Assembly: GCF_000497045.1 (NCBI RefSeq) | Contig: NW_015961981.1 | Coordinates: 2,401-66,400 of the forward strand | Direction of reading: 5' to 3' | From: Kalmanozyma brasiliensis GHG001 | Taxonomy: Eukaryota; Basidiomycota; Ustilaginomycetes; Ustilaginales | DNA: 64,000 nt | Shown: positions 8,926-20,500 of the stretch, in pieces | How positions within the stretch are numbered: the stretch's first letter is position 1 | Layout of the letters: each line of letters begins with the position of its first letter | Notes under the pieces: generated by a model | The model's database searches: none | Told to the model about the DNA's origin: nothing | The model's input: the letters and a program-made list of their open reading frames with translations, nothing else | Position numbers and translations under genes: made by a program

Positions 8926-11772
8926 ATGTCCAAGTTTCCCAACCACGGACTCTTCACCAGGACCGCATCGGCTTCTTCGCGGTCCACCTCACTCATCGCA
9001 CATGCGCGCAGAGGTGCACCTCGTCGACGATCCGCAGCCGTCACGCCCAGCAGCTCGATAGCACTCCCTACCAGCAACAGTGCGGTCCTTAGCGGTGCCA
9101 CCCTTCCCACTAGCCAGCCGTCGGAGCCCTTCATCGGTCCTCTCACTCTGGCAGCGACGCAGAGCACATCCTCACAGACCGGCAACCACCCTCGTCCAGA
9201 AACGGCAACGACGCCGATCCCATCGACGAGTGAGGCACGCTGGACACGCGATCCGTACACCGACCAGGTTCTGAGCCTTGTGCGCGCCTCAGAGAACCTG
9301 CCTCGCGCTCTGCTGCCACCCTACGACAATGATTCCGCATCCACATCTTCGTCGCTCCAGGTAGATGCCTCCGCACACCTGCCTTCCTCTGCTTCCATCT
9401 CAGCTGCGGCCCGCCATCTGGCCAGACCTTCAACATCACCTTTCACCATCTCGTCTTTCGACCGTATACCCGCGCATCGCACTCAGCCCCTTTACTCGAT
9501 ACCCCACACCCGAGGCGTACACATCTTCTACCCCAACGCAGCAGCTTCTCATGCTCTCAGCACCTGGAGCACCCCATCCCTCGACGCCTCGAATGATGTC
9601 TCCGCTCTCGAAGTCAGCACTCTCTCGGCGAACAGGCGCTTGGCCAAGTTCAACGCCGACCAAGCAGCGTCTTCTTCAGACTATGTGCCGCTCTGGAATG
9701 TCACATCAACTTCAAAGATTGAGTCTTGCCCGTCAACATTGGAGCCGCTCAGTTCCGACACTCTCGCACACCGAATGGAGAGCCTATCCTTCCTTTCGCC
9801 CCAGACCTCTTTTCCTAGCTTATCAAGCTCTGCGTCTCTGCACATTCCTGTCAACCTGCTGGACAACCCTAACTCGGCTCCTTCTGCCTCACCAGATCAG
9901 TTGGCGATGGGCACACTCGGCTGGACATCGCCCGATGCAAGCAGCTCTGCGTCTGCGTGGCAATCACCATCGTCACCATCATCGTCAAAACCGTCCGAGT
10001 CGTCGCACAGTTCTTCTTCGTCTTCGTCGTCCCGCCCTCCAACTCCAACCGTCTCAGCGCGGCCAAGCCTGGCAACATCCACAGCGCAGCAGGACTCGTC
10101 CGGCAGTCACGGTAGCGGCTCCAGCACACCCACACAGAACAACAGCCTCTCGCCATATCAGATCGAGAGCGCACTTCTCGGCCCGACCTCAATCCTCACG
10201 ACCGCAGCACGTGGCAACTACGACCAGCGCCGAAGCGCCTCCGCAGCCGCTGCTACTGACTCAGCCGACGCCTCCGACGCCTCGCCGCTGTGGACGAGCT
10301 CATTTGCCTCGCCCAAGCACCGCAGGCTGCAGTACTGCTTTGAGCATGGCGCCTATGGCATCCCCAAGCGTCACCCTTGGGCTGCAGTGCGTGGCAATGG
10401 AAAGCGTGTCCAGCCAGCACCACCCAAACCCGCCGCACGCTCTGGCGCTGTGGGCATGCTTGCCGCCGCTGCCGACTTCCTGACTGGCTCGGCAGCGCCG
10501 TCCGGTCCCGCAGCGGCAAAGGAGAAGCTGGGAGGCGACGCAGTGCTTGCCGAGGACGGCCGTCGCCTTGGACTCAACTCACCGATCCGAGAACACGGTC
10601 GCATCGTACAGGACCGCCTGCAGTCCGTCCAAGTCGGCGAGGATGCCTACTTCTTGCGACCCGATTCGATCGGTGTAGCTGATGGCGTTGGAGGCTGGGC
10701 CTCCCGCGCCGGTGCGGATCCAGCGCTGTTCTCCCGCCTGCTCATGCACTTCTGTGCCGCCGAGCTCAGCAAGTTTGACGGCCTCAGCGCCGACGAGCTG
10801 GCAGCACAGGGAGGCAAGAAGCTGCAGGAGTGGGAGCAGCTCGATCCGGTCGAAGTGATGCACATTGCTTGGGAGCGGTGCGTTCGCGCCTCACGACGAG
10901 AAGGCATCCTCGGGTCGTCCACGGCGCTGCTTGCGGTGCTTCGAGGGGACGAGCTGCGCATCGCCAACTTGGGCGACTGTGTCCTGCTCATCATTCGTGC
11001 CGGTGAGCTGCTCTTCCGATCCACTGAGCAACAGCATTCGTTCAACTTCCCCGTCCAGCTTGGCATGATGGGACACACGGCAGAGAGTGTCACCATCGCC
11101 GCCAACCGCACTCTGCATCGCGATGGGTTCTTGCAGTCGGGCGCATCCGACGATTTGGATGACAATGCGCCGAATCCGCTCGGCTCGACTACCCCCGCAT
11201 CCTTAGACGAAGCTCGCAAAGGCATCCCAGGGGCGTCTTCAGCATCCGACGACGGCGACGTGGAAGAAGCAGAATGGGATGAGCCACGGCGCGATGCAGG
11301 TCGGTGGGCGGTCAAGGTGCAGAAGGGCGACATTATCATCGTTGGCAGCGACGGGCTGGTCGACAACCTGTTCGACGAAGATATCGTCGAGGAGGTGCTC
11401 AGGTTTGCCCCTCCACGCAGCTCACATCAATCGATCCCGGACGACGATGACGCGTCGCTCGACAGCGGCGACCGACCCATCGAGGGTCAGGACGAGTATC
11501 GTCTGCCCGACGACTTTTGCCCGCAGCTAGTGTCAGAAGCGCTCTGCTCCCGTGCCAAGGCGGTGTCAGAAGACTCGCGAGCGGTAAGCTCGCCCTTTCA
11601 GCAGCGCGCCATGGAGGAAGGTCTGCACTACGTTGGTGGAAAGCACGACGATATCTCGGTGGTGGTGGCTGTGGTGGGTGACCCGTCGGAGCGCCTGACC
11701 AAGGCGAGCTACTCGATCCGCTCCGAGCCAGAGGGCGATTCAGAGACGCGCTCAGCATCGGGATCCGCGTAA
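8926..11772 (+). CDS. PTC7: PTC7-like PP2C-type protein phosphatase
   Basis: A single exon of 948 residues. The PP2C domain is in the C-terminal 40%: ADGVGGW at 585-591 (metal-binding Asp), an IANLGDC motif near 680, GSDGLVDNLF near 806 and GGKHDDISVVVAVV near 903. The order and spelling fit the PTC7/SpoIIE-like branch, whose yeast member acts in mitochondria on coenzyme Q biosynthesis. What is odd is the N-terminus: about 530 residues rich in Ser, Thr, Pro and Ala precede the catalytic part, whereas yeast Ptc7 is near 343 in total. An insert of about 70 residues, acidic at its end, also splits the domain around 730-790. The start ATG has a good context (ccaccATG). The first 30 residues are basic and Ser-rich, so a mitochondrial presequence is possible. 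Orthology to PTC7 is likely, localisation is inferred. Confidence 0.85.
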   Translation: MSKFPNHGLFTRTASASSRSTSLIAHARRGAPRRRSAAVTPSSSIALPTSNSAVLSGATLPTSQPSEPFIGPLTLAATQSTSSQTGNHPRPETATTPIPSTSEARWTRDPYTDQVLSLVRASENLPRALLPPYDNDSASTSSSLQVDASAHLPSSASISAAARHLARPSTSPFTISSFDRIPAHRTQPLYSIPHTRGVHIFYPNAAASHALSTWSTPSLDASNDVSALEVSTLSANRRLAKFNADQAASSSDYVPLWNVTSTSKIESCPSTLEPLSSDTLAHRMESLSFLSPQTSFPSLSSSASLHIPVNLLDNPNSAPSASPDQLAMGTLGWTSPDASSSASAWQSPSSPSSSKPSESSHSSSSSSSSRPPTPTVSARPSLATSTAQQDSSGSHGSGSSTPTQNNSLSPYQIESALLGPTSILTTAARGNYDQRRSASAAAATDSADASDASPLWTSSFASPKHRRLQYCFEHGAYGIPKRHPWAAVRGNGKRVQPAPPKPAARSGAVGMLAAAADFLTGSAAPSGPAAAKEKLGGDAVLAEDGRRLGLNSPIREHGRIVQDRLQSVQVGEDAYFLRPDSIGVADGVGGWASRAGADPALFSRLLMHFCAAELSKFDGLSADELAAQGGKKLQEWEQLDPVEVMHIAWERCVRASRREGILGSSTALLAVLRGDELRIANLGDCVLLIIRAGELLFRSTEQQHSFNFPVQLGMMGHTAESVTIAANRTLHRDGFLQSGASDDLDDNAPNPLGSTTPASLDEARKGIPGASSASDDGDVEEAEWDEPRRDAGRWAVKVQKGDIIIVGSDGLVDNLFDEDIVEEVLRFAPPRSSHQSIPDDDDASLDSGDRPIEGQDEYRLPDDFCPQLVSEALCSRAKAVSEDSRAVSSPFQQRAMEEGLHYVGGKHDDISVVVAVVGDPSERLTKASYSIRSEPEGDSETRSASGSA

Positions 11773-11873
11773 AGGACGCTTCGGAATGCGGTACATATCT
11801 CACACAGTCATTCGATTCACTACCAATGCGAATGATGTTATTACAACGAGACAAATGCGCTCGACCTCTATGA

Positions 11874-13970
11874 TCACATGTTATCAGGATCACCCGTCGA
11901 CATGAGCAGCTGCTGATTTTGCGAGACCCAATTTGACACAGCCGAGCACTGTTGGTAGAACTGGTCCGTGACGCCCAGCTTCGCAATCTGATCCGGCAGC
12001 ACCTGGAACTGCATCAGCAGTCCCACGGCCATATGGGGCATGAGGTGACAATGGAAAGGCCAGACGCCAGCATTGTCGGCTACAAATCGGAAGGCCATCC
12101 AGCTGAACGGTGGGACGGAGAAGACATCTCTGCGCATCGGATTGACTCTGGTGTCGGAGAAATTGGCGCCTTCTTGGAAGTTGCCGGCGCCCGAACCGAC
12201 TAGGAAAGGCGTATACCCGTGCAGGTGGAACGGATGCTCGCCCTCGTCCAGGTTGTTGATGATCACGTCCATCACCACCGCCTCGGTGTTGGTAACCATC
12301 ATCTCGTCCGGGTCGTTGTAATATGCATCCAAGCTCGTGTTGGATGAGGCACGTTGGGTGGTCTCGTAGGTGAAAGCTTTCATAAGCGAAGCTTGCGGTG
12401 CCATTTCAGAAGTAAAGGTGGTCTGGTTGAAAAAGGCGTGCCAGTTGCTGTATGCGTCGAGACCAAAGTTGACCACGAGCTTAGTGGTCATGTTGGCAGC
12501 GGGAGCGTCGATGGGGGTGAGAGGAACCAGGGATGAGGTGCTCAGCGACTCGGTGACGTTGATGAGCGTCGTGTTGGACGGGTTGGCGATGGGCTGAGTC
12601 GAGCTGGAGACCCCCTCGTAGCGCATGATGGCATATTGGTCCATCACGAGGAAAGGGTTGTCATAGGGGAACATATCGTCCAGCACCTCTGCGCGAACGG
12701 CATAAGCTCCGACGGGACGATCCGTCTCGATGATGACCGAGTATCGCTGAGCGACCATGACATTGAGGCTCTGCACCACGATCGGCTCAACTTCAGTACC
12801 ATCCGCCTCGATGACAGTCATATTGTGACCATCGACAGAGAAGCGGAAGGACGCCAGAGAGCCGCCATTGATGACTCGCATCCGGATGCGCTTGTTGGCA
12901 GGCACTGTGAAATTGTATGCTGCCTTGCCAGCTGGCTCGTCCGAGATGCAAGTCGTGCCATTAGGAGCGAGTGCGCAGTTGGAGAAACCAAGGCCGTTGA
13001 TCATGCCGTAGTCTGGGACGGGCTCGCTGCCCTGATCGCCGCCTGGCGGTCCCGACTTGGACTTGGCAATAGCAGCAACGCTGAATGAGTCGGCCTGATA
13101 TGCGTCGTTGACGACAAAGATCATGTCTCGGTCGTAGTCGGTCCTGATTGCAGTGCCATTGCTTGTGACGGTGTTGTTGGTCGTAGTGGCGGTCGCGTTG
13201 TTCGGGTTGGTCATTCTGAACTTTTCGTCATCACCATGAAGGATGAGTGGGCCAAAGAGACCGTCGGCATAAGTCGGACCGTAGTGCGAGTGCCACCAGT
13301 ACGAGCCAGACTGCTGGACGGTCCAGTTGTAGGTGAAGCTGGTGCCTGGAGCGATGCCGCACTCTGTGATGCCAGCGGAGCCGTCCATCTCGTTTGACCC
13401 ACGCTGGTACTGCCCGTGCCAGTGAATCGTTGTGGGCACTGGCATCTCGTTCTGAATGTGAACAATGATGCGATCACCGATGTTGCCCTCGATCAGTGGG
13501 CCGGGGAAGCGTCCGTTGACGAGACGCATCTGCTTGGTGGTGCCTGCTGGGTTCGATAGGACTTGGGTGAGCGTCCAATTGAAGACTCGATCTTGCGGTG
13601 GCGCGAATCGATCCCATGTTGGGTCGAGTGTGAGCTGAGACGGATCGGCAAGCTGCTCTCTAGGGATGAAGGTGAGGTCTGATGCGGTTGCACCTGGCAC
13701 GTTCTTGATGCTAGAGGACGATGGATCTGATGACGAGTTGTGTTTGTGCTTGAGCCCGAGCCCAAGGCCAAGTCCCAGAGCGAGCGCTACGACGAGGACA
13801 ATCGCGATGACCGCGGTAATCAGCGCGATCAAGCGTCGTCTAGGCTGCTGGCCCCTGACTGGCCTGGATTGCAAGCCTTGCGAGCCATACTCTGCAGTCG
13901 AGAGCGAGTTGCTGCTTGATTGACTCGCATCCTTCTCCATCGGAGTGTACGGCTCCATATGCTCAGCCAT
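11874..13970 (-). CDS. Membrane-anchored laccase-like multicopper oxidase
   Basis: This 698-residue oxidase has three cupredoxin domains and all four copper motifs: HWHG at 183, WWHSHYG, HPFHLHG and the terminal HCHxxxH beginning at 640. The axial position of the type 1 copper is Leu, as in medium/high-potential laccases. Instead of a cleaved signal it has a 46-residue cytosolic tail with basic RRR, then a transmembrane segment (about 47-73), then many N-glycosylation sites, so a type II surface enzyme oxidising phenols or metals is inferred. There is no C-terminal Fet3-type membrane anchor. The start was set at the ATG at 13970; an upstream in-frame ATG at 14189 would add 73 uncharacteristic residues. 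It converges on the PP2C gene with 101 bp between stops. Confidence 0.9.
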   Translation of the reverse strand: MAEHMEPYTPMEKDASQSSSNSLSTAEYGSQGLQSRPVRGQQPRRRLIALITAVIAIVLVVALALGLGLGLGLKHKHNSSSDPSSSSIKNVPGATASDLTFIPREQLADPSQLTLDPTWDRFAPPQDRVFNWTLTQVLSNPAGTTKQMRLVNGRFPGPLIEGNIGDRIIVHIQNEMPVPTTIHWHGQYQRGSNEMDGSAGITECGIAPGTSFTYNWTVQQSGSYWWHSHYGPTYADGLFGPLILHGDDEKFRMTNPNNATATTTNNTVTSNGTAIRTDYDRDMIFVVNDAYQADSFSVAAIAKSKSGPPGGDQGSEPVPDYGMINGLGFSNCALAPNGTTCISDEPAGKAAYNFTVPANKRIRMRVINGGSLASFRFSVDGHNMTVIEADGTEVEPIVVQSLNVMVAQRYSVIIETDRPVGAYAVRAEVLDDMFPYDNPFLVMDQYAIMRYEGVSSSTQPIANPSNTTLINVTESLSTSSLVPLTPIDAPAANMTTKLVVNFGLDAYSNWHAFFNQTTFTSEMAPQASLMKAFTYETTQRASSNTSLDAYYNDPDEMMVTNTEAVVMDVIINNLDEGEHPFHLHGYTPFLVGSGAGNFQEGANFSDTRVNPMRRDVFSVPPFSWMAFRFVADNAGVWPFHCHLMPHMAVGLLMQFQVLPDQIAKLGVTDQFYQQCSAVSNWVSQNQQLLMSTGDPDNM

Positions 13971-15460
13971 GTCTGATAATTGCTCCGTATGGCGGTGGTA
14001 CGTGTTGGCGATGATGTGAAGAGGAGGAAAGAGATTCGCGCCACCTTCTTCACTGAGATTCGCACGGGCGGAATCAGGCTTTGTGATCTGATGAGGGTGC
14101 AAGCGGCAGCCACTGCGTTGAAGGTAAGTCGCTGCTGCAACCTCTTTCGGTAGCAAATGTTTGAAGCTGCTGCCGAATACTTGGTCCATTCTGTCTGAAG
14201 TAGTCACTCTTGGTTCCGCGGTGCCACGGAATTCGGCTGTGGTCGAGCCGACCAAACGGCGCACAAAAGGGGTCACGATTGAGCACGTTCCCGCCGGGGC
14301 TTGCCGAGCAAATCTTCGCGGAGACCCTGAGCGGGTGGCGGGACAAAAAAGTGCTGCCGCCGCCGCCTTGTTCCCGGCGGCTGGTTCGAGAAGCGCGAAT
14401 TTGGACAGCCGAGATTCGACCTTTCAAACAGAGCGCGCTAAGCGAGATGCAGGATCGCTGCACCTCACGAGAACGTGCTCGCCATCCGCATGGAAACTCA
14501 ATTGCAAATTCATCCCCCAACAGCGTCTTGCAGCAGCAGTACTGGCTCACAGCGAATGCAGCGAGTGGTAGCGACACGAGATGGATCACCGCAAGCACCG
14601 TCAGGTCTGAGAGAGGAGTCGGCGAGGGAACATAATGCCGAGTATTTCTTGAGCTCTGCCAAGTCAGAGCCGTACCATACGTTCTTGTTTCAATGCACCG
14701 GTCAAGTCTGATTTAAGCTTTTGGTCGCGTAGCGGCCCACTGAGAATGCAAGAAGGGCCCTCGAAGACGTCTGACTCTGCGAATTGCCACTTCGGTTACG
14801 AAGCGGCCGTTGACGACTCGCCACTCGGCAACGATGTTCGGTACCTGCTTGGCACGTTCCCTTGCCCCTTGAAGACTTCCTGCTCCGCTGCAGTGCGCAC
14901 ATATGCACCTCCCTTCTACTCAAGCTCAGCAACAAGCTTTGGCCTTCTGTGCGGCTATACACATCTCCGTCTCTCCTACCGGCGGTCTCTGTTCTCGCGA
15001 TCCGAGGGTCCGCCTTTTCCGCCGCTGCCACTGGTACCCGTGCCGCCGTTCGCTATGCAAAGCCTGTTACAGCAAAGAATGCTTGCACACGTTGACCTGC
15101 GGACTGCCGTCCCTCACGCCCTCGGCCCACTTTTGGACCTTCATCTCGCTGCAGAACCTTGTTTTCCTACATTACGACAGCTAGGGTCACGTTCCAGCGC
15201 TGTGCAGGTCTTGTGCAGCCCGCGCGGAAGCATCGTCTCCGTGCTCGAAAGGCAAAGCGTAACTCTAGGAACGCGAAACCTCTGGCTACGCGAGGCATCT
15301 TAGCGCGCGCACCCTGCATCCGCCATTTCTCCTGAAGTGCCCCACTCTTGAATGTGTGCGTTGCGTTCTGCTCGAGCCCGAATATAAAGAGGTCGTAGAG
15401 CTTCATGCACCCCCTTCTTCGCTGCATCACCTCACACCACCCCTTCCTATTGGAACAACG
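13971..15460. other. Divergent promoter region, no gene seen
   Basis: This 1.49 kb lies between the laccase-like oxidase and the acid phosphatase heads. The start-proximal sequence on the oxidase side holds a GTCTGATAA stretch at 13972-13980, a near but imperfect match to GATA-type sites. Apart from the TATA-like element at 15383 I see no gene, repeat or RNA. Confidence 0.5.
15383..15388 (+). promoter_or_regulatory. TATA box of acid phosphatase gene
   Basis: TATAAA stands 73 bp before the ATG at 15461, inside otherwise GC-rich DNA. A TATA promoter fits an inducible secreted phosphatase. Inferred from position and spelling only. Confidence 0.5.
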
Positions 15461-17129
15461 ATGAAGGCTTCTCTCGCTGCTGTCTCCGCCGCTGTCGTGG
15501 CCACCGCCGTCTCGGCTGGTCCCATCGAGAAGCGTGCCCGCCTCGGCCTGACCTTCGTCCCTCCCTCGTCGTCGCCACTGGCTCAGTCGTCCAACTATGT
15601 CGGCTTCAACAACGCCTCGTATCCTAAGCACGACACTGTCTCGGGCAAGGCTTTCGACCGCATCGTTCAAATTTGGCTCGAGAACACCGACTACGAGTCG
15701 GCCATCTCGACCCCTGCCATGCAGGCGCTCCTCCCCCAGGGTGTGCTCTTTGACAACTACTACGCTGTCACCCATCCTTCGGAGCCTAACTACCTCGCAT
15801 CGATTTCTGGTGATTTCTGGGGCCTGGGCGATGACACCTTCAACCACATCCCCAGCAACATCACCACCCTCTTCGACCTGCTCGACGATGGTGGAGCTGG
15901 TGGCAAGCCTATCTCCTACGCCTGCTACCAGGAGAACATGCCATACGACGGCTTCACTGGCTTCAACTACACGTCGAAGAACTACATCACTCCCGGTGCT
16001 AGCAACTACACCTACTACGTTCGAAAGGTATGGTACCATCTCTGTCAAGCGCTATACCCAAATCGCGTTACTAACCACGTCTCTCATACTCTCCCCATTC
16101 CCGCAGCACAACCCTTGCGCCATGACGGACTACATCTCGGGCAACAAGACCCGCGCTCTGTACAACCGCAACTTCAACGACCTCGCCGCGGACATCGGCA
16201 ACAACACCGTCCCCCAATGGGTAAGTGCACTTTCATTTCACGCCTTCCATTTCCCTTTTTTATTTTTTTAATCTTTTTTATTTTCCTTCTGTGCTCGCGA
16301 TCATCATACACCTCCTTCCATCGACTTTTGACACTGACAACACCACTCTTCTCCTCTCTCTCGCATCCCCTTGCCCTTCCAGAGCTTTATTACCCCCAAC
16401 ATGGTCGACGATGGTCACGATACGACTTCGGCGTTCTTCTCGAACTTCACAAACTACTTCCTGCCGTCCCTGCTCAACGAGACCAAGTTCAACGACAACC
16501 GAACGCTCATCCTGCTCACCTTTGACGAGAACGACAGCTACACTGCTGCCAACCGAATCTTCACCCTTGCGCTCGGTGCAGGTGTACCTTCGAGTCTGAA
16601 GAACACGACGGACCACACGTACATGACGCACTACTCGGCAATCTCGACGGTGCAGGCCAACTGGAACCTCAAATCGCTCGGTCGTGGCGATGTCAACAAG
16701 ACGATGGCCAACGTCTTCCCCTTCTGGGCGGACACTTTGGGCTACACCAACACGCAGGTGGACGATGCGGATATTCCTATGACCAACCTCACCGGTATCT
16801 ATCCCGGTCCGCTTAGCCCGACGGCCAACACGCTGTTCTACGCACCCGATGATGTTACCGTTACGGGTGCAGGTGGTCAGCCCGTGTTGGTCAAGAGCGG
16901 ATTGAACACCAGTCAGACTCTGGCCACTCTTCCTCGCACCAACTTGACCGCCATCGGTCAGAAGCCCGTGTGGAACACCGACCCGGGGTACAACAACGTC
17001 AACGTTTCGCAGGGAGCAAACTCGGCCGGCACGAACGCCGCCAAGACCAACGCGGCTGCTAGGCCGTTTGTTGCCGGCACCGGCATTGCTGCTGCTGCTG
17101 TCTTTGCTGGATTCGCTCTGTTTCTTTAA
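15461..17129 (+). CDS. GPI-type secreted acid phosphatase (phosphoesterase family)
   Basis: Three exons: 15461-16027, 16107-16220 and 16383-17129, giving 475 residues. Both introns are phase 0 GT-AG; the first has a TTACTAAC branch site. Residues 1-19 form a signal peptide ending in VSAGP. The phosphoesterase domain (PF04185) shows LENTDYE near 73, HPSEPNYLASISGD, TPNMVDDGHD and LLTFDEND, the pattern of fungal PhoA-type acid phosphatases. Nine or more N-glycosylation sequons are present. A terminal hydrophobic stretch (GIAAAAVFAGFALFL) after a small-residue spacer suggests a GPI anchor. It would release phosphate from organic phosphates at the cell surface. A short relic of a related gene lies at 33645-33686. 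Confidence 0.9.
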
Positions 17130-17567
17130 AGCGTTCTTATTTCAGAGGGGAATGATGGCGACGTATCGACGGGGCTCACGCTAGCACTCGTGTCATAAAA
17201 ATGGTTCAGGGATTCATGTTACCCCGCACCTGTCAATGAAATGAAATTTCACGGTCACCTTTGCCTTTCTACCTTGTCGCGTTGCCTGATCTACATCTAC
17301 CTGTGAGCTTCGAGTGTTCTCGCAGGAAGAGCCACGAGAGGCTGATGATGACAGCGTGCGCGTGAGCAGAGGAAGTAGGGTAGGTGCGGCGCTGTCAAAG
17401 ATGGCGAGAGTGAGAATCGACAAATTTCGGCGCCACTTTTTTTGGCACGCTATTTGACAATTCTTGTTCCCTCACAAGCTCACATCGGATCCCGTCAAGG
17501 TGCTCGCCGCTCAGCTACTGAACACAATCAAAGAGGAAGTGGTGGCACCATTCATTGCCAAAAAAGT
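17130..17567. other. Convergent intergenic spacer
   Basis: This 438 bp separates the acid phosphatase stop from the stop of the second C2H2 regulator and should hold both 3' untranslated regions. No gene, repeat or RNA was seen. Confidence 0.5.
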
Positions 17568-20500
17568 CTACACTGTGCATCCCGCCTCGTTGCCCTCCGC
17601 CGAGTCCGCCGGTGCCACCTCCGTCTGCGTCTCCTCTAGCGCACCTAGCAGCAGCTCCGTGTACTCCCCGCTGAAGCACCACGCCGGATTGTCGTTGCGC
17701 ACCCACATGACCAGCTTCCACAGCTGACCGCGGCCGAGCATCTCCACACCGCCCGATCCTTCAGCGTTGAGCGCCAGACCGCAAAAGGTAGCACTCCTCG
17801 TGTCTCCCTTGAGAATCCACTGGCGCGTCCTGGTGGCAGGATGAATGCCCGACCCGCTGAGCAGCTGTCTGCGCAGATCGTGGCTCTCCTCCTGCCTTGC
17901 TGGCAGCTGAACGTGCGAGGCTCGTCGATGAGCCACGTCTGCCTCGGACTGGACACGGCTGAGCCCGCGCCGTTCGCCGGCGAAGCTCGACCACCGGGGT
18001 CGGGCAAACGAACCCATCGCGGAAGCCGAGGTGGACGGCCGCCAGTCGGCGAGCGGAGATTCTGAGTCTACGCTAAAGATTCCAGCGAGGCCGAGGTATT
18101 GGAACCTGCGGTGCCAGAAACGGACGCGGAGCCAATCGTCGTCGGTGGGGGAGTCGTCGCGAGTGTTTCCAGTTTCATTCTGGTGTACCGAAGGAAGGAG
18201 AGTCGACCAGACCGCTTTTGTTGAGACGAGCTCCTCGCTGCTCTGAGCTGCGACGCTGTCGGCCGTGTGCACAGACGGAGGCATGTCGTTGAGGACCTTC
18301 CACGTGCACACGACTACCGTCAGCGCCATGTACGCAGCATGTGCAGTTGCTGGTCTCATCCTCTCCTGCCCCGTCTTTGCCGCACTGATGAGTGTCAGGA
18401 TGGTGCCAGCGTGCACGAGCGCACGTCTGCAATACGGCGACTCGACCCACTTCACCAGCAGCTGCGTGAGCCTCTTGCGCTGCTCCGCTTTCGTGCTTGG
18501 GTTGAGGTACGCGCATATCGAGTGAAGCGGCGTGCACAGTCCAAGGAAAATGGCCTGACACCGGATCGTCAAGCAGTGAACGTCGTCCGTGAGCTTGATC
18601 CCTCCACAGCCGGCATCCTCGGCGTTGCCGCCGCTGAACATCTCGGACCAATTCATCAAGGCGTGTGCTATGTGCGTTGCGTCCATGCTCCGCCCGTTGC
18701 GCCAACCTGGTAGATCGGAAATACCCGCGTGCTCGACGTTGAAGCCTTCGCTGTCGATCGCGAGCTGCTGCAGGACCGCTGCGGCTCCAAACGCAGAGGA
18801 TTCGTAGAAGCCGCTATCTGCCATCCAGGCGCCATGCACGCCTTCGAGCAGCGCATACATGTACAGCTGCGAGACGATACGCGGTTCCGTTGCGCCGGCC
18901 CGAGATGGCGGCCGACTGGATCGAGCGGATGCGGGTGGACTGGATGCCTGCATGCGCGCATCCTGTGATTCATAGGGCGCGTAGCTGGGGCCCCCGTTGG
19001 CATGAGCGTTGAAGTCGAAGGAGGGGCGGAAGCGTGGTCGTGCGGCGGGCGGCAAGGCCAAGTGAGGCCGAAACAGTGCGGAGAGGCGGGAGGCGATCGA
19101 TGGCATCGTGCCTTCAGCTGAAGAAGGCGAGGGGCTGGTGGTCAGGCGCGCGGCCCAAGCCCTGGGCGGCCAGGCGAGGAACAAGGCGTCGGGACATGGT
19201 TCGTGGATGTGTGCGAAGAGAAACTGACACTGTGGAGCCGATGGCCGGGCAGAAAGGTCGATATGCAGCGGCGAGAAGTAGGCTGCGGACTGCGAGTCGA
19301 GAATCACACACAACAGCAGCGTCCGCTTGCGGCTCTCGTGCTCGTACCAGCGTGACCATTGAAGGGCGAGCTGTTCCTCAGACAGGGAGTCCAGGTTCGT
19401 CGAGTCGATCTGATCCGTGTCGAAATGGGACGGAAGGCAGGTCTGAGCCTTGAGCGCGTCGGACAGAATCGTCTCGCGATGCCCCTCGCATGTGACCCAG
19501 AGATCGGAAGCGTTGTGACGTACGCCATACATGCTGACAAGCAAAAAGCAATTCAACAACGACATCCTTCCGCCGAGGCGCAGCGCGTGTCGATGCGATA
19601 CCATGACCAGGCACCACATCAGACAGATGAGCCTATGCCCTTCCTCCCGAATGCTCGCATCGTCGCTCTGCAAAGACGCGAGCGAGAGCACCGTCAGCGC
19701 CTCTTCAGGGCTGTGCGCTTTCGGCGAGCCGATCATTTGGAGGTGGAAGAAGGGCGCGTCTGTGTGCGCTAGTTTGGGAACCAGCGGTGCGAGGCTCTCC
19801 AGCATTCTGGACGAGGGATGCAAGTGATCTTGGCAGAGCCGCGCGAAGACGCGGAATCGGTCGACGATAAGTTGCATTTGATCGCTGAGAGTGGTGCCTG
19901 AGGTTGCGGCGGTGTTGGCTCCTGGCTGGGCTTCTGTGGACAAGGACGGGCCGTCCACCTCCATCTCGACCCTATGGCTCTGGCTGTGCGAGGTGGACGG
20001 TGCATCACGACCTTGACGTGGTGGACCCATGGTCACCATGGCACTGTTGGCGCCCGTCGGCATGACCGCACCACTGCTGGCAGGAGGAAAGCACGACTTG
20101 CCATCACCAGCACGAGCAGACTTTCTCTCGCCTTCTTCGTCCCACGCGGCAGCCCTCTGCGAAGGGAACAAGTCATGAGGCTTGGTGAAATTTGCATTCG
20201 GGTCGACGACCATGTCGTCCTGTGACTGCGACTCGAGCTTCAACGCCGCACTGACTTGGCGTCCAAGGCTCTCATCATAGTCCTCCGCGATGGCTTGTGC
20301 ATTGCCTTGACCGGGACGAGTCTGGGAATTTGCATCGAAAGCGGCGGAAGCGGTGCTCCAAACGCGGTCCATCGTTCGCCGATGTGAGCTTGCATTCGGG
20401 CCCAGGTACTCCGATTGAGATTCGGTCAAGTTGGGCAGATACACCGAGCTTTGCGACGAGTGCACTTGGGACTGCGAGTTTTGATGGACGTGCATGGCAG

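Noticed and set aside
13971..14276. N-terminal extension of the laccase-like oxidase
   Set aside because: The longest form begins at a non-preferred position and adds residues with no signal or domain; the ATG at 13970 leaves a proper cytosolic tail and signal-anchor.
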